Source of the DNA: Legionella shakespearei DSM 23087
Lineage (GTDB): Bacteria; Pseudomonadota; Gammaproteobacteria; Legionellales; Legionellaceae
Length of the DNA: 53,149 nucleotides
Assembly: GCF_000373765.1 (NCBI RefSeq)
Contig: NZ_KB892434.1
Span: 1,175-54,323, forward strand
Direction of reading: 5' to 3'
Position numbers and translations under genes: made by a program. The notes below the pieces were generated by a model. It was given only the letters and a program-made list of their open reading frames with translations. It did no database searches and was not told where the DNA came from. Position 1 is the first letter of the stretch; every line of letters begins with the position of its first letter. Positions 17,426 to 25,292 of the stretch are shown piece by piece.

Positions 17426-17455
17426 ACACTCCATCTCTTTGCCATTCTCCGAGCC

Positions 17456-17557
17456 ACGTCGTCCTGAGCGCGTCTTTTTGCGCGAAGGATCTCCTGAAAA
17501 CGGCATGGTGCCAATATTTGGAATCCTTCGCGCAAAAAGACGCACTCAGGACGACGT
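17456..17557. repeat. Family A repeat, complete copy
   Basis: Full inverted-arm copy with one arm carrying actcaggacgacgt in place of gctcagg. Its centre is in reverse orientation relative to the copy at 3711 (cggcatggtgccaatatttgg). Confidence 0.9.
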
Positions 17558-17573
17558 AAATCAGTGCGAGTTC

Positions 17574-17601
17574 GATCCCGGCTGCAAGCAGACCGGGCTA
17601 C
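17574..17601. repeat. Family C hairpin (right arm)
   Basis: gatcccggctgcaagcagac then cgggctac. Together with 17390-17557 it forms a B-A-C cluster between convergent genes. Confidence 0.85.
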
Positions 17602-17622
17602 GTTCCGTGCGCGGCCAAAAAC

Positions 17623-18378
17623 TTATCCTGTCAAACTTCTTCCGCCGTCTACTTTTAATGTCTGGCCGGTAATAAATGGATTTTCTGCTAAAGACAAAAC
17701 TGCGTGGGCAATACATTCTGGATTGCCGTGACTTTTTAATGGTGTTTTATCGATAATCTTTTGTTGTTCGGGAGCGGTCAGGGTATTTGCCTTTTCAGGC
17801 CAGATCGTAGCACCTGGTGCTACTGCATTGACCCTGATTGATGGTGCCAGTTCACGCGCCAGAGTTTTGGTCTGCATTTCTAGTGCTGCCTTGCTTTGAC
17901 AATACAGGGAGTAGCCTTTAAGTGGGCGTTCAGCATGAATATCAGTGATATTAATGATGCAACCGGAGGTTTTACTCAATAAAGGACGGGCGGCGAGGCT
18001 CAATAAAAATGGGGCTTTGACATTGGTATCAAAAAGACCGGCCCAATCTGCCTCTTCAAATGAAGGACAATCTGTTCGGATAAAGACAGAAGCATTATTT
18101 ACCAATAAGTCGAGACGCCCCGCCCACTCACTGATTGTACTCATCATTTCCGCGGCAGCACCTTGTTCGGTTAATTCTCTTTGTAAAACAAAAGCGCTAT
18201 CAATTCTTTGATTATTCAACTCTGCAGCAAGGGCATGGGCTTCATTCAAGGAATGATGACAATGAATGACTACCCGATAACCGGCAGCATGTAATGTTGT
18301 AACAATGGCTGCTCCGATACGTCTGGCGCCACCGGTCACCAAAGCAACTTTTGCTTCTTGTTTGTCTCCCTTATTCAA
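17623..18378 (-). CDS. Short-chain dehydrogenase, pteridine-reductase-like
   Basis: About 251 residues. The Rossmann motif is TGGARRIG with the Arg typical of NADPH-dependent pteridine reductases (FolM/PTR1 type). NNAS, the YCQSK catalytic Tyr-Lys pair, and a C-terminal VDGGRSLTG are also present. Likely reduces dihydropteridines or dihydrofolate. No suitable ATG lies upstream. TTG at 18378 has AGGGG eight bases before it and is my choice, with a TTG at 18399 as the alternative. It diverges from the operon carrying a PTPS-like pterin enzyme, which supports a pterin role. Confidence 0.85.
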   Translation of the reverse strand: MNKGDKQEAKVALVTGGARRIGAAIVTTLHAAGYRVVIHCHHSLNEAHALAAELNNQRIDSAFVLQRELTEQGAAAEMMSTISEWAGRLDLLVNNASVFIRTDCPSFEEADWAGLFDTNVKAPFLLSLAARPLLSKTSGCIINITDIHAERPLKGYSLYCQSKAALEMQTKTLARELAPSIRVNAVAPGATIWPEKANTLTAPEQQKIIDKTPLKSHGNPECIAHAVLSLAENPFITGQTLKVDGGRSLTG

Positions 18379-18477
18379 GGTATGTTCCCCTGTTCGCAAT
18401 TATTCACTATTCTTCTGCGTTTAATGATAAACTACCCAACGCAATGAACACCTTATTTTTAACAAGTTTAATCGATT

Positions 18478-19590
18478 ATGAATTTAATACAAACGCTGCA
18501 TGACCATCTGGAAAAGCACCTGGAGATACCCTTTGCTGAATTCATGCATCTGGCACTCTATGCGCCAGGGCAAGGCTATTACAGTTCGGGACTGCAAAAG
18601 CTTGGGAAACACGGTGACTTTATGACCGCTCCTGAACTCACTCCTTTATTTGGTAAAACCCTGGCCAACCAATGCCAACAGGTCCTGCAACACCTGAGCA
18701 ATCCTTCTTTGTTTGAATTTGGTGCCGGCACCGGGAAACTCTGTGTTGATGTGCTAAGCCATCTGGAAGAACTCAACTGCCTGCCCGATGCGTATTATAT
18801 TTTGGAAGTCAGCGCCAATTTACGGCACCGGCAAGAAGAATGGATTAATGAGCAAATTCCGCATCTTGCCAATAAAGTAATCTGGCTGGATCGTTGGCCT
18901 GAAACTCCTTTTAATGGAGTAGTGCTGGCGAATGAAGTTTTGGATGCCATGCCCGTACATCGCTTTATGCAAACCGTAAATACCGTTATGGAAAGTTTTA
19001 TTACACTCAATGAAGAAGGGCAACTGGCTGAAGTGTTCAAGGCTTGTGACAATACACGTTTATTGTCTTACATTAACAAAAACGTGCCAAACAATCTCAC
19101 GCCTTATCTTTCTGAGGTAAATCTTTTTATCGATGACTGGTTACTTAGTAGTTATCGCATGTTAAATAAAGGGGCTGTCATACTCATAGATTACGGTTTT
19201 CCAAGACACGAATACTATCATCCTGATCGCAATCAAGGGACTCTGATGTGCCATTACCAGCATCACGCCCATACCAATCCTTTATTGCATCCCGGGGAAC
19301 AGGATATTACTGCTCATGTTGATTTTACTCATGTAGCAGAAGCGGCGCAGCAGGCTGGATTTCATGTGGCTGGTTATACAAATCAGGCTTCTTTTTTACT
19401 GGCCAATGGCGTGCTGGGCTTTCTCCACAGCCTGGACAGCGAGAAAGATCAATTTCGCGCCAAACAGGCTATAAAACAATTGACTCAGCCCAGCGAAATG
19501 GGTGAACTGTTTAAAGTAATGGCGCTGACAAAAAATATGGAAATCGACCTGAATGGATTTCTATTAAATGATAAACGAGTGAGTTTATAA
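18478..19590 (+). CDS. MidA/NDUFAF7-type SAM-dependent methyltransferase (DUF185)
   Basis: 370 residues. The N-terminus (FAEFMHLALYAPGQGYYSSG) and the FEFGAGTGKLCVDVL SAM site are diagnostic of the DUF185 family. YYILEVSANLRHRQ, NEVLDAMPVHR and IDYGFPRHEYYHPDR are also conserved. The mitochondrial homologue methylates an Arg of a complex I subunit; the bacterial target is unknown. It is the first gene of a four-gene plus-strand operon; its TAA is followed immediately by the next ATG. Confidence 0.9.
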   Translation: MNLIQTLHDHLEKHLEIPFAEFMHLALYAPGQGYYSSGLQKLGKHGDFMTAPELTPLFGKTLANQCQQVLQHLSNPSLFEFGAGTGKLCVDVLSHLEELNCLPDAYYILEVSANLRHRQEEWINEQIPHLANKVIWLDRWPETPFNGVVLANEVLDAMPVHRFMQTVNTVMESFITLNEEGQLAEVFKACDNTRLLSYINKNVPNNLTPYLSEVNLFIDDWLLSSYRMLNKGAVILIDYGFPRHEYYHPDRNQGTLMCHYQHHAHTNPLLHPGEQDITAHVDFTHVAEAAQQAGFHVAGYTNQASFLLANGVLGFLHSLDSEKDQFRAKQAIKQLTQPSEMGELFKVMALTKNMEIDLNGFLLNDKRVSL

Positions 19591-20088
19591 ATGAAAAGAT
19601 ACCTTACCACTGTAGAATTGCAAAAAGAATCCATGAAGTTTTCTGCAGGACATACTACCATTTTCTCTGCGACCGAAAGAGAACCCTTGCATGGACACAT
19701 GTATTGCGTCTATCTCGCCCTGACTACCTGGGTGGAAGAGAATGGAATGACTTTTGATTATCGTTATTATAAAGAGCGGATTCACGTTTTGTGCCACCAG
19801 TTAAATCAGACGTTTCTCATGCCACAGTTTTCGCCTTTTTTGCAGTATGCAGAGGATGATGAATATTACTATTTTACCTTCAACCATAAAAAAATTCCCT
19901 TTTTAAAGGAAGACGTAACCTTAATGCCGCTGAGCAATATTACTGTTGAGGAATTGTCGCGCTGGTTTGTTAATGAGTTAATTAAAGACACTGAAGAACT
20001 GGACAGGCATCGTATTGAGAAGGTGGTGGTTAAGGTCTTTTCAGCACCGGGACAATCAGCAAATCACGAATGGCACAGAGTAAAATGA
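19591..20088 (+). CDS. 6-pyruvoyl-tetrahydropterin synthase/QueD-like protein lacking the catalytic Cys
   Basis: 165 residues. The zinc ligands His21 (FSAGH), His34 and His36 (LHGH) are present. The QueD catalytic Cys four residues before HGH is absent: the segment reads EREPLHGH, with Glu31 three residues before His34. That pattern recalls the PTPS-III group, which substitutes for FolB in folate synthesis (from memory, not checked). Residues 75-110 contain an unusual acidic and aromatic insertion (DDEYYYF). The stop overlaps the priA start as ATGA, so expression is coupled. A QueD activity is therefore less likely than a pterin/folate one. Confidence 0.8.
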   Translation: MKRYLTTVELQKESMKFSAGHTTIFSATEREPLHGHMYCVYLALTTWVEENGMTFDYRYYKERIHVLCHQLNQTFLMPQFSPFLQYAEDDEYYYFTFNHKKIPFLKEDVTLMPLSNITVEELSRWFVNELIKDTEELDRHRIEKVVVKVFSAPGQSANHEWHRVK

Positions 20089-22259
20089 ACGATGTATATC
20101 ATGTCTGTATACCCCATACCAGCCGTGATTACTTTGACTACACGGCAGAAGGGCTAGCTCCCTGTGTTGGTGCTCGTGTATGGGTTCCTTTTCGTAAACA
20201 GACGCGGTTGGGCATAGTCCTTAACAAGAGCCAGTCCGATTCCTGTACTGGTTTGAAAAACATTCACAGTGTGATCGATGATGAACCTGTTCTGGATGAG
20301 GAATTACTCACCCTTTGTTCCTGGATTGGCAGCTATTACCAATCCCCTTTGTCTGAAGTTTTGCCTTTAGCTTTACCCAAGAAATACCGTGCAGGTGAGC
20401 CCTGTCATTTACCGGTGGGTGATTTCTATCAATTAGCATTATCCGTTGATGAAGCCAGAAAGAACATCCCCGCGCGTGCGCGTAAGCAGCTGGAGCTGGT
20501 GGATTTTTTAGCGAGCCATGAAAAACCCGTTTCCAAACAAACCCTGACCCGGCAAGGATTTACTTCAAGCCAATTATTGGCTCTGCTTTCTGCGGAAATC
20601 ATCAGCTTGTCACAGGAAATACTGCTGCCCGAAAGTTTAAATAATACACCGTCACCGCCTTTGGCTCTGAATCCTGAGCAGGCGGTCGCCGTATCACGGG
20701 TTCTTGAGCATCAGAATAATTATCAGTGCTTTTTATTACAAGGCGTTACCGGAAGTGGTAAGACGGAAGTGTATTTACAGATCATCGATAAAATTCTGAA
20801 AGCGGGGAAACAGGTGCTGGTGTTAGTCCCTGAAATTGGGCTGACCCCGCAATTACTGGCTCGTTTTACGGCTCGATTTAAGCAACCCATTGCAGTCATC
20901 CATTCCAATCTGAATGATTCTGAACGTCAGATAGCCTGGCAATTAGCTAAAGAAAATCGGGTAAAAATGGTCATTGGCACACGTTCTGCTGTATTCACGC
21001 CTATGCCCGACCTCGGTTTAATTGTCATTGATGAAGAACATGACAGCTCCTTAAAGCAAATGGAAGGGGTTCGCTATTCTGCACGCGATACCGCGTTAAT
21101 GCGCGCGCATCAGGCCAATATCCCGATTATCCTTGGGTCTGCCACTCCCAGTCTTGAAAGCGTGCATAATTGCAAACAGAATAAATATTCTTTGTTACGT
21201 TTAAATCATAAAGCATTATCTACAGTACCCTTGCATTACCAATTGATTGATTTGCGTTCCCAGACCTTGCAACATGGTTTGGCTGCACCCGTTTTACAGA
21301 TTATTAAAGAACATTTGCAACAGCAGAATCAGGTTTTAGTCTTTATTAATCGCCGTGGTTTTGCACCAGTCCTGCTCTGCCATCAATGCGGCTGGATGGC
21401 TGATTGCAGAGCCTGCGACAGCCATTTGACCATGCACCGGCAATCAGGACAAATGATTTGCCATCATTGTGGACTAATCCACAGGATACCCAGCCAATGC
21501 CAGAGCTGTCAGAGTAAGGAATTGATCCCGGTTGGGGCCGGAACACAAAGGATCCATGAGTTTCTCAGTTCTTATTTTCCTGAGACGAGTGTCTTGCGCA
21601 TCGATCGTGATGCTGTTCGCAAAAAAAATGCTTTGGATGAACATCTGGATAAGATCAATACGGGTGAGGCACAATTAATCGTAGGCACACAAATGCTGGC
21701 CAAAGGGCATCATTTCCCCAGGCTGTCATTGGTCGTAGTGCTTGATGCCGATGCGGGACTCTACAATCAGGATTTCAGGGCAGTAGAGCATTTAGGGCAA
21801 TTATTAACCCAGGTTGCAGGACGGGCTGGACGCGCGGAACATCCAGGCCAGGTACTGATTCAAACTCATTTACCCGATCATCCTTTGCTTAACCTGCTGA
21901 TTCAGCAGGGTTATGATCAATTTGCCGATGCACTGCTTACTACTCGCCAACAGGCTGAATTACCACCCTTCCATTATTTGGCGGTAATCAGGGCTCAAGG
22001 GAAGGCGATTGCTCATGTTTTAAAATTTTTGCATGCCACTAAAGATCAAATTCAAATAAATCCTGTGACGGTTATGGGACCTGCACCTGCCCCTATGCCA
22101 CGTAAGGCCAATCAACACCGTATGCAATTGTTGGTGAAATCGCCGTCCAGAAAAGCACTGAAGAGTTCATTGACGCAATTGCGGGAGTGGTTAACAATAA
22201 ATAAATTATCTAATGGAATTCGCTGGAATGTGGACGTTGATCCTATGGACTTATCATGA
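20085..22259 (+). CDS. priA: Primosomal replication-restart helicase PriA
   Basis: About 724 residues, typical PriA length. It shows the N-terminal DNA-binding region, Walker A GVTGSGKT, the DEEH box, and eight Cys of the zinc-binding insertion (CHQCGWMADCRAC and CHHCGLIHRIPSQCQSC). Helicase motifs V and VI follow (GTQMLAKGHHFP, QVAGRAGR). PriA reloads the replicative helicase at stalled forks. ATG at 20085 overlaps the preceding stop as ATGA and is preferred to one five codons upstream. Confidence 0.96.
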   Translation: MNDVYHVCIPHTSRDYFDYTAEGLAPCVGARVWVPFRKQTRLGIVLNKSQSDSCTGLKNIHSVIDDEPVLDEELLTLCSWIGSYYQSPLSEVLPLALPKKYRAGEPCHLPVGDFYQLALSVDEARKNIPARARKQLELVDFLASHEKPVSKQTLTRQGFTSSQLLALLSAEIISLSQEILLPESLNNTPSPPLALNPEQAVAVSRVLEHQNNYQCFLLQGVTGSGKTEVYLQIIDKILKAGKQVLVLVPEIGLTPQLLARFTARFKQPIAVIHSNLNDSERQIAWQLAKENRVKMVIGTRSAVFTPMPDLGLIVIDEEHDSSLKQMEGVRYSARDTALMRAHQANIPIILGSATPSLESVHNCKQNKYSLLRLNHKALSTVPLHYQLIDLRSQTLQHGLAAPVLQIIKEHLQQQNQVLVFINRRGFAPVLLCHQCGWMADCRACDSHLTMHRQSGQMICHHCGLIHRIPSQCQSCQSKELIPVGAGTQRIHEFLSSYFPETSVLRIDRDAVRKKNALDEHLDKINTGEAQLIVGTQMLAKGHHFPRLSLVVVLDADAGLYNQDFRAVEHLGQLLTQVAGRAGRAEHPGQVLIQTHLPDHPLLNLLIQQGYDQFADALLTTRQQAELPPFHYLAVIRAQGKAIAHVLKFLHATKDQIQINPVTVMGPAPAPMPRKANQHRMQLLVKSPSRKALKSSLTQLREWLTINKLSNGIRWNVDVDPMDLS

Positions 22260-22651
22260 CTGACCAAAAAATTACGGTACACCAAAAAACCTTTGATATT
22301 GCCTGGGGCGATATGGATGCTTTAGGACATGTCAATAATGTCCGCTATTTTGATTATTTTCAGGAAGCGCGTATTGAATGGTTAAGGGATCTGAATATCC
22401 CAATGACCGGGCAGACAGGGCCTATAGTGCTGCACATAGCCTGTACGTACTTAAAACCGGTTGTTTATCCTGCAACTTTATTGTTAACCAGTAAAATACA
22501 CAGTCTGGGTAATTCCAGCATGATCATGGATCATGATCTTTACCAGGGCGAAACGCTGGTGGCACAGGGTGTTTGTAAGATTGTTTGGGTTGATTACACG
22601 CGAAACAAATCAGTGACCTTGCCGGATGATATTCGTCGTTTGTTTGGATGA
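22256..22651 (+). CDS. Acyl-CoA thioesterase (hotdog fold, 4HBT family)
   Basis: 131 residues. The sequence WGDMDALGHVNNVRYFDYF holds the catalytic-type Asp and the conserved HVNN of 4HBT thioesterases such as FadM/YbgC. A single hotdog domain, full length. The start overlaps the priA stop (ATGA), so it is the last gene of the coupled operon. The acyl substrate is unknown. Confidence 0.88.
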   Translation: MTDQKITVHQKTFDIAWGDMDALGHVNNVRYFDYFQEARIEWLRDLNIPMTGQTGPIVLHIACTYLKPVVYPATLLLTSKIHSLGNSSMIMDHDLYQGETLVAQGVCKIVWVDYTRNKSVTLPDDIRRLFG

Positions 22652-22664
22652 TATGTGATTAACT

Positions 22665-22746
22665 GTTCCGCTTCCTGACGGTCGCGGCTCGGTTTTCTTT
22701 AAATATTCATGACCCAATCCGAGCCGCGACCGTCAGGAAGCGGAAC
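22665..22746. repeat. Family D inverted repeat
   Basis: Arms gttccgcttcctgacggtcg... and ...cgaccgtcaggaagcggaac are about 30 bp with a loop of about 20 bases. It sits between convergent genes, so it may also end transcription from both sides. Confidence 0.88.
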
Positions 22747-22765
22747 TTTTGATTAACGCAAAAAC

Positions 22766-23560
22766 CTACACCGCAATAGGCGCCTTAATCGCCGGATGTG
22801 ATTGATAATTCACGAATTCAAAATCATCATACTGGTATTCAAATAAAGATCCTGGTTTTCTCTTAATGAGTAATTCGGGAGCTGGAAGCGGATCTCTTGC
22901 CAATTGGGTGCGGGTCTGTTCCAAATGGTTAAGGTACAAATGACAATCGCCGCCAGTCCAGACGAATTCGCCCACATCAAGATTACACTGTTGCGCTACC
23001 ATATGTGTTAACAAAGAATAAGAAGCTATGTTAAAGGGAACCCCCAAAAACACATCCGCCGATCGTTGATATAACTGACAGGACAGCTTGTTATTTGCTA
23101 CATAAAACTGGAATAAGGCATGACAGGGCATCAATGCCATTTTATCCAATTCACCGACATTCCATGCGCTGACAATCAGGCGGCGTGAATCCGGGTTGCT
23201 TTTAATCTGCTGGACTATATCGCTTAACTGATCGATGGTACGGCCGTCCGCAGTAGGCCAACTGCGCCACTGTTTCCCATATACAGGACCCAAATCACCA
23301 TTACTGTCTGCCCATTCATCCCAAATAGTCACACCGTTTTCTTTTAGATAAGTAATATTGGTATCGCCTTTCAGGAACCATAACAATTCATGGACTATGC
23401 TGCGCATGTGCAGTTTTTTGGTAGTCACCAAAGGAAAACCCTGCGCCAAATCAAAACGCATTTGATAACCAAAAACGGATAAGGTACCGGTGCCTGTCCT
23501 GTCTGTCTTTTCTGTACCATGCTGTACAATATGTTCTAGCAAATTTAAATAAGTTTTCAT
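22766..23560 (-). CDS. thyA: Thymidylate synthase
   Basis: 264 residues, the same length as E. coli ThyA. The catalytic Cys146 lies in [10 protein letters not shown], with [11 protein letters not shown] near the N-terminus and the substrate region [17 protein letters not shown]. It makes dTMP from dUMP using methylenetetrahydrofolate. The start overlaps the lgt stop (ATGA), as in the common lgt-thyA pair. Confidence 0.97.
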   Translation of the reverse strand: MKTYLNLLEHIVQHGTEKTDRTGTGTLSVFGYQMRFDLAQGFPLVTTKKLHMRSIVHELLWFLKGDTNITYLKENGVTIWDEWADSNGDLGPVYGKQWRSWPTADGRTIDQLSDIVQQIKSNPDSRRLIVSAWNVGELDKMALMPCHALFQFYVANNKLSCQLYQRSADVFLGVPFNIASYSLLTHMVAQQCNLDVGEFVWTGGDCHLYLNHLEQTRTQLARDPLPAPELLIKRKPGSLFEYQYDDFEFVNYQSHPAIKAPIAV

Positions 23561-24330
23561 TGTTTAACCCGCCACCATAACCAAAGTCCCAATAATAACA
23601 TAGGAATCGATAAAATCTGCCCCATAGTCAACCAGCCAAAAGCAATAAAGCCCATTTGCGGATCGGGTTCACGAAAACATTCGGCGATTAAACGGCAAAT
23701 AGAGTAACCAATCAAGAATACTGCTGAAACGCGTCCAACAGGTCTGGGTTTGGACGCATAACACCATACCAGAATAAACAAGCCTATGCCCTCGAGGCCA
23801 AATTCATAAATTTGTGATGGGTGACGTGGCTGGTTATCAACATGAGTGTAAATCATAGCCCAAGGTACATCAGTTACTCGCCCCCACAATTCGCCATTGA
23901 TGAAATTGCCAGCACGCCCGGCAGCCAGACCCAATGGGACCAGGGGCGCAACAAAATCTCCCACCTCTAAAAATGATTTCCCGAATTTCCAGGAAAAAAT
24001 CCATATGGCAATAATGACACCAATTAACCCCCCGTGGAAGGACATTCCACCTTCCCAGATTTTGAATAAAATCCAGGGCTGGTGAATTAATTCCTGGAAA
24101 TTATAAAACAGCATATAACCAATACGACCACCCAGAATCACCCCAAGGGCTGCGTAAAAAATCAAATCACTGATTTGATCTGCATTCCAGTTTAATTGGT
24201 AATGTTTCATCCGCCAGTAGGCCAGTAACCAGGCGCCGACAAAACCGACCAGGTACATTAAACCATACCAGTGCACCTTAATGGGTCCTAATGAGAAAGC
24301 AACGGGATCTATGTAGGGAAAAGTAAGCAT
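23557..24330 (-). CDS. lgt: Prolipoprotein diacylglyceryl transferase
   Basis: 257 residues, with seven or so membrane helices. The Lgt signature [14 protein letters not shown] is present, as are HGGLIG and [12 protein letters not shown]. It transfers diacylglycerol from phosphatidylglycerol to the lipobox Cys of prolipoproteins in the inner membrane. It is coupled to thyA by an ATGA overlap. A family A variant separates it from the upstream permease gene. Confidence 0.96.
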   Translation of the reverse strand: MLTFPYIDPVAFSLGPIKVHWYGLMYLVGFVGAWLLAYWRMKHYQLNWNADQISDLIFYAALGVILGGRIGYMLFYNFQELIHQPWILFKIWEGGMSFHGGLIGVIIAIWIFSWKFGKSFLEVGDFVAPLVPLGLAAGRAGNFINGELWGRVTDVPWAMIYTHVDNQPRHPSQIYEFGLEGIGLFILVWCYASKPRPVGRVSAVFLIGYSICRLIAECFREPDPQMGFIAFGWLTMGQILSIPMLLLGLWLWWRVKQ

Positions 24331-24368
24331 GGGTCTTTATATTCCTTTTATAATATTTACCACGTACC

Positions 24369-24453
24369 ACGTCGTCCTGAGTGAAACGAAGGATCTCCCG
24401 ATATAAGCACGATGCCAATTGCAGGAGATCCTTCGCTTCACTCAGGACGACGT
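24369..24453. repeat. Family A repeat, short-arm variant
   Basis: Arms acgtcgtcctgagtgaaacg and ...cttcactcaggacgacgt lack the inner cgcgtctttttgcgcg hairpin that full copies carry. It lies inside a same-strand gene run, between the TSUP gene and lgt. Confidence 0.9.
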
Positions 24454-24485
24454 ACCTACATGTAGGATAACGTGTCCTTAAAATT

Positions 24486-25292
24486 CTAAAAAAACATTTT
24501 AATTGCCGTAAGTAACAAAATGACAATAAAAGCGTATTTTAATTGCTTCACCGGCAAAAGATAATTTAATTTAGCACCTAAAGGGGCCATGATGCTACTG
24601 GGAATAGCGATTAATAAAACGGCAGGCCAATAGACATAGCCTGTGGCATAAGGAATGGCGGCCATTTCCTTGCGGCCAGTAATAAGAAACACCAGGGCGC
24701 CAATGAAGCCCACGATTAAAGTACATAAATTGGATACCGGAGGGATTTGTCGCATTTTTACTCCGCAATATGCGAGGTAAGGAATAATCAAAGTACCACC
24801 CCCAATTCCTAAAAGACCTGATTTCATGCCTATTAAGAAAGTGATGAGCTTATTGATCCAGCCTGCCGGAAAATGTACATGAAGACGATCATGGCGGTTT
24901 GTCAGCATTTTAAAAGCAACGAACAAGAGAAACACTGCAAGGATGAACTTTAGCCAATAAGTCGGAATAAATTCGGCAAGTAACGCGCCAGCAATCACAC
25001 CAAGAACGATACCTGGCCACAGTTTATTGAAAACAGGCCAAAGAATTGCTGCTATTTTATGGTGGGCTTTTATTGATGCCAGAGAAGTAAAAACCATTAC
25101 GGCCAGTGAGGTACCTGAAGCAACATACATGGCAAGGCTTTCAGGGACTAACTGATTCAGTTGAAAAATAAGAATCAATCCGGGAACAACAAGAATACCG
25201 CCACCTATGCCAAAAATCCCGGCCATCAATCCTGCAAAAATCCCGATGAAGGCATAAATGGAGCCGTGCAGCAAAATTTCGGGAAAGGTCAT
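24486..25292 (-). CDS. TSUP/TauE-SafE family membrane permease
   Basis: 268 residues with about eight membrane helices arranged as two related halves. Each half begins with the family motif (GIFGIGGGILVVPGL near residue 24 and GLLGIGGGTLIIPYL near 159). These proteins are proposed exporters or importers of sulfite, sulfonates or related anions; the substrate here is unknown. The start overlaps the ptsP stop as ATGA. Confidence 0.9.
   Translation of the reverse strand: MTFPEILLHGSIYAFIGIFAGLMAGIFGIGGGILVVPGLILIFQLNQLVPESLAMYVASGTSLAVMVFTSLASIKAHHKIAAILWPVFNKLWPGIVLGVIAGALLAEFIPTYWLKFILAVFLLFVAFKMLTNRHDRLHVHFPAGWINKLITFLIGMKSGLLGIGGGTLIIPYLAYCGVKMRQIPPVSNLCTLIVGFIGALVFLITGRKEMAAIPYATGYVYWPAVLLIAIPSSIMAPLGAKLNYLLPVKQLKYAFIVILLLTAIKMFF

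Noticed and set aside
17361..17672. 103-codon plus-strand frame after the dihydrouridine synthase gene
   Set aside because: It is composed of family B, A and C repeats and runs into the SDR gene on the other strand.
19591..20088. Straight annotation as queuosine enzyme QueD on the strength of queC in the same window
   Set aside because: queC is 28 kb away, and the catalytic Cys is absent here.
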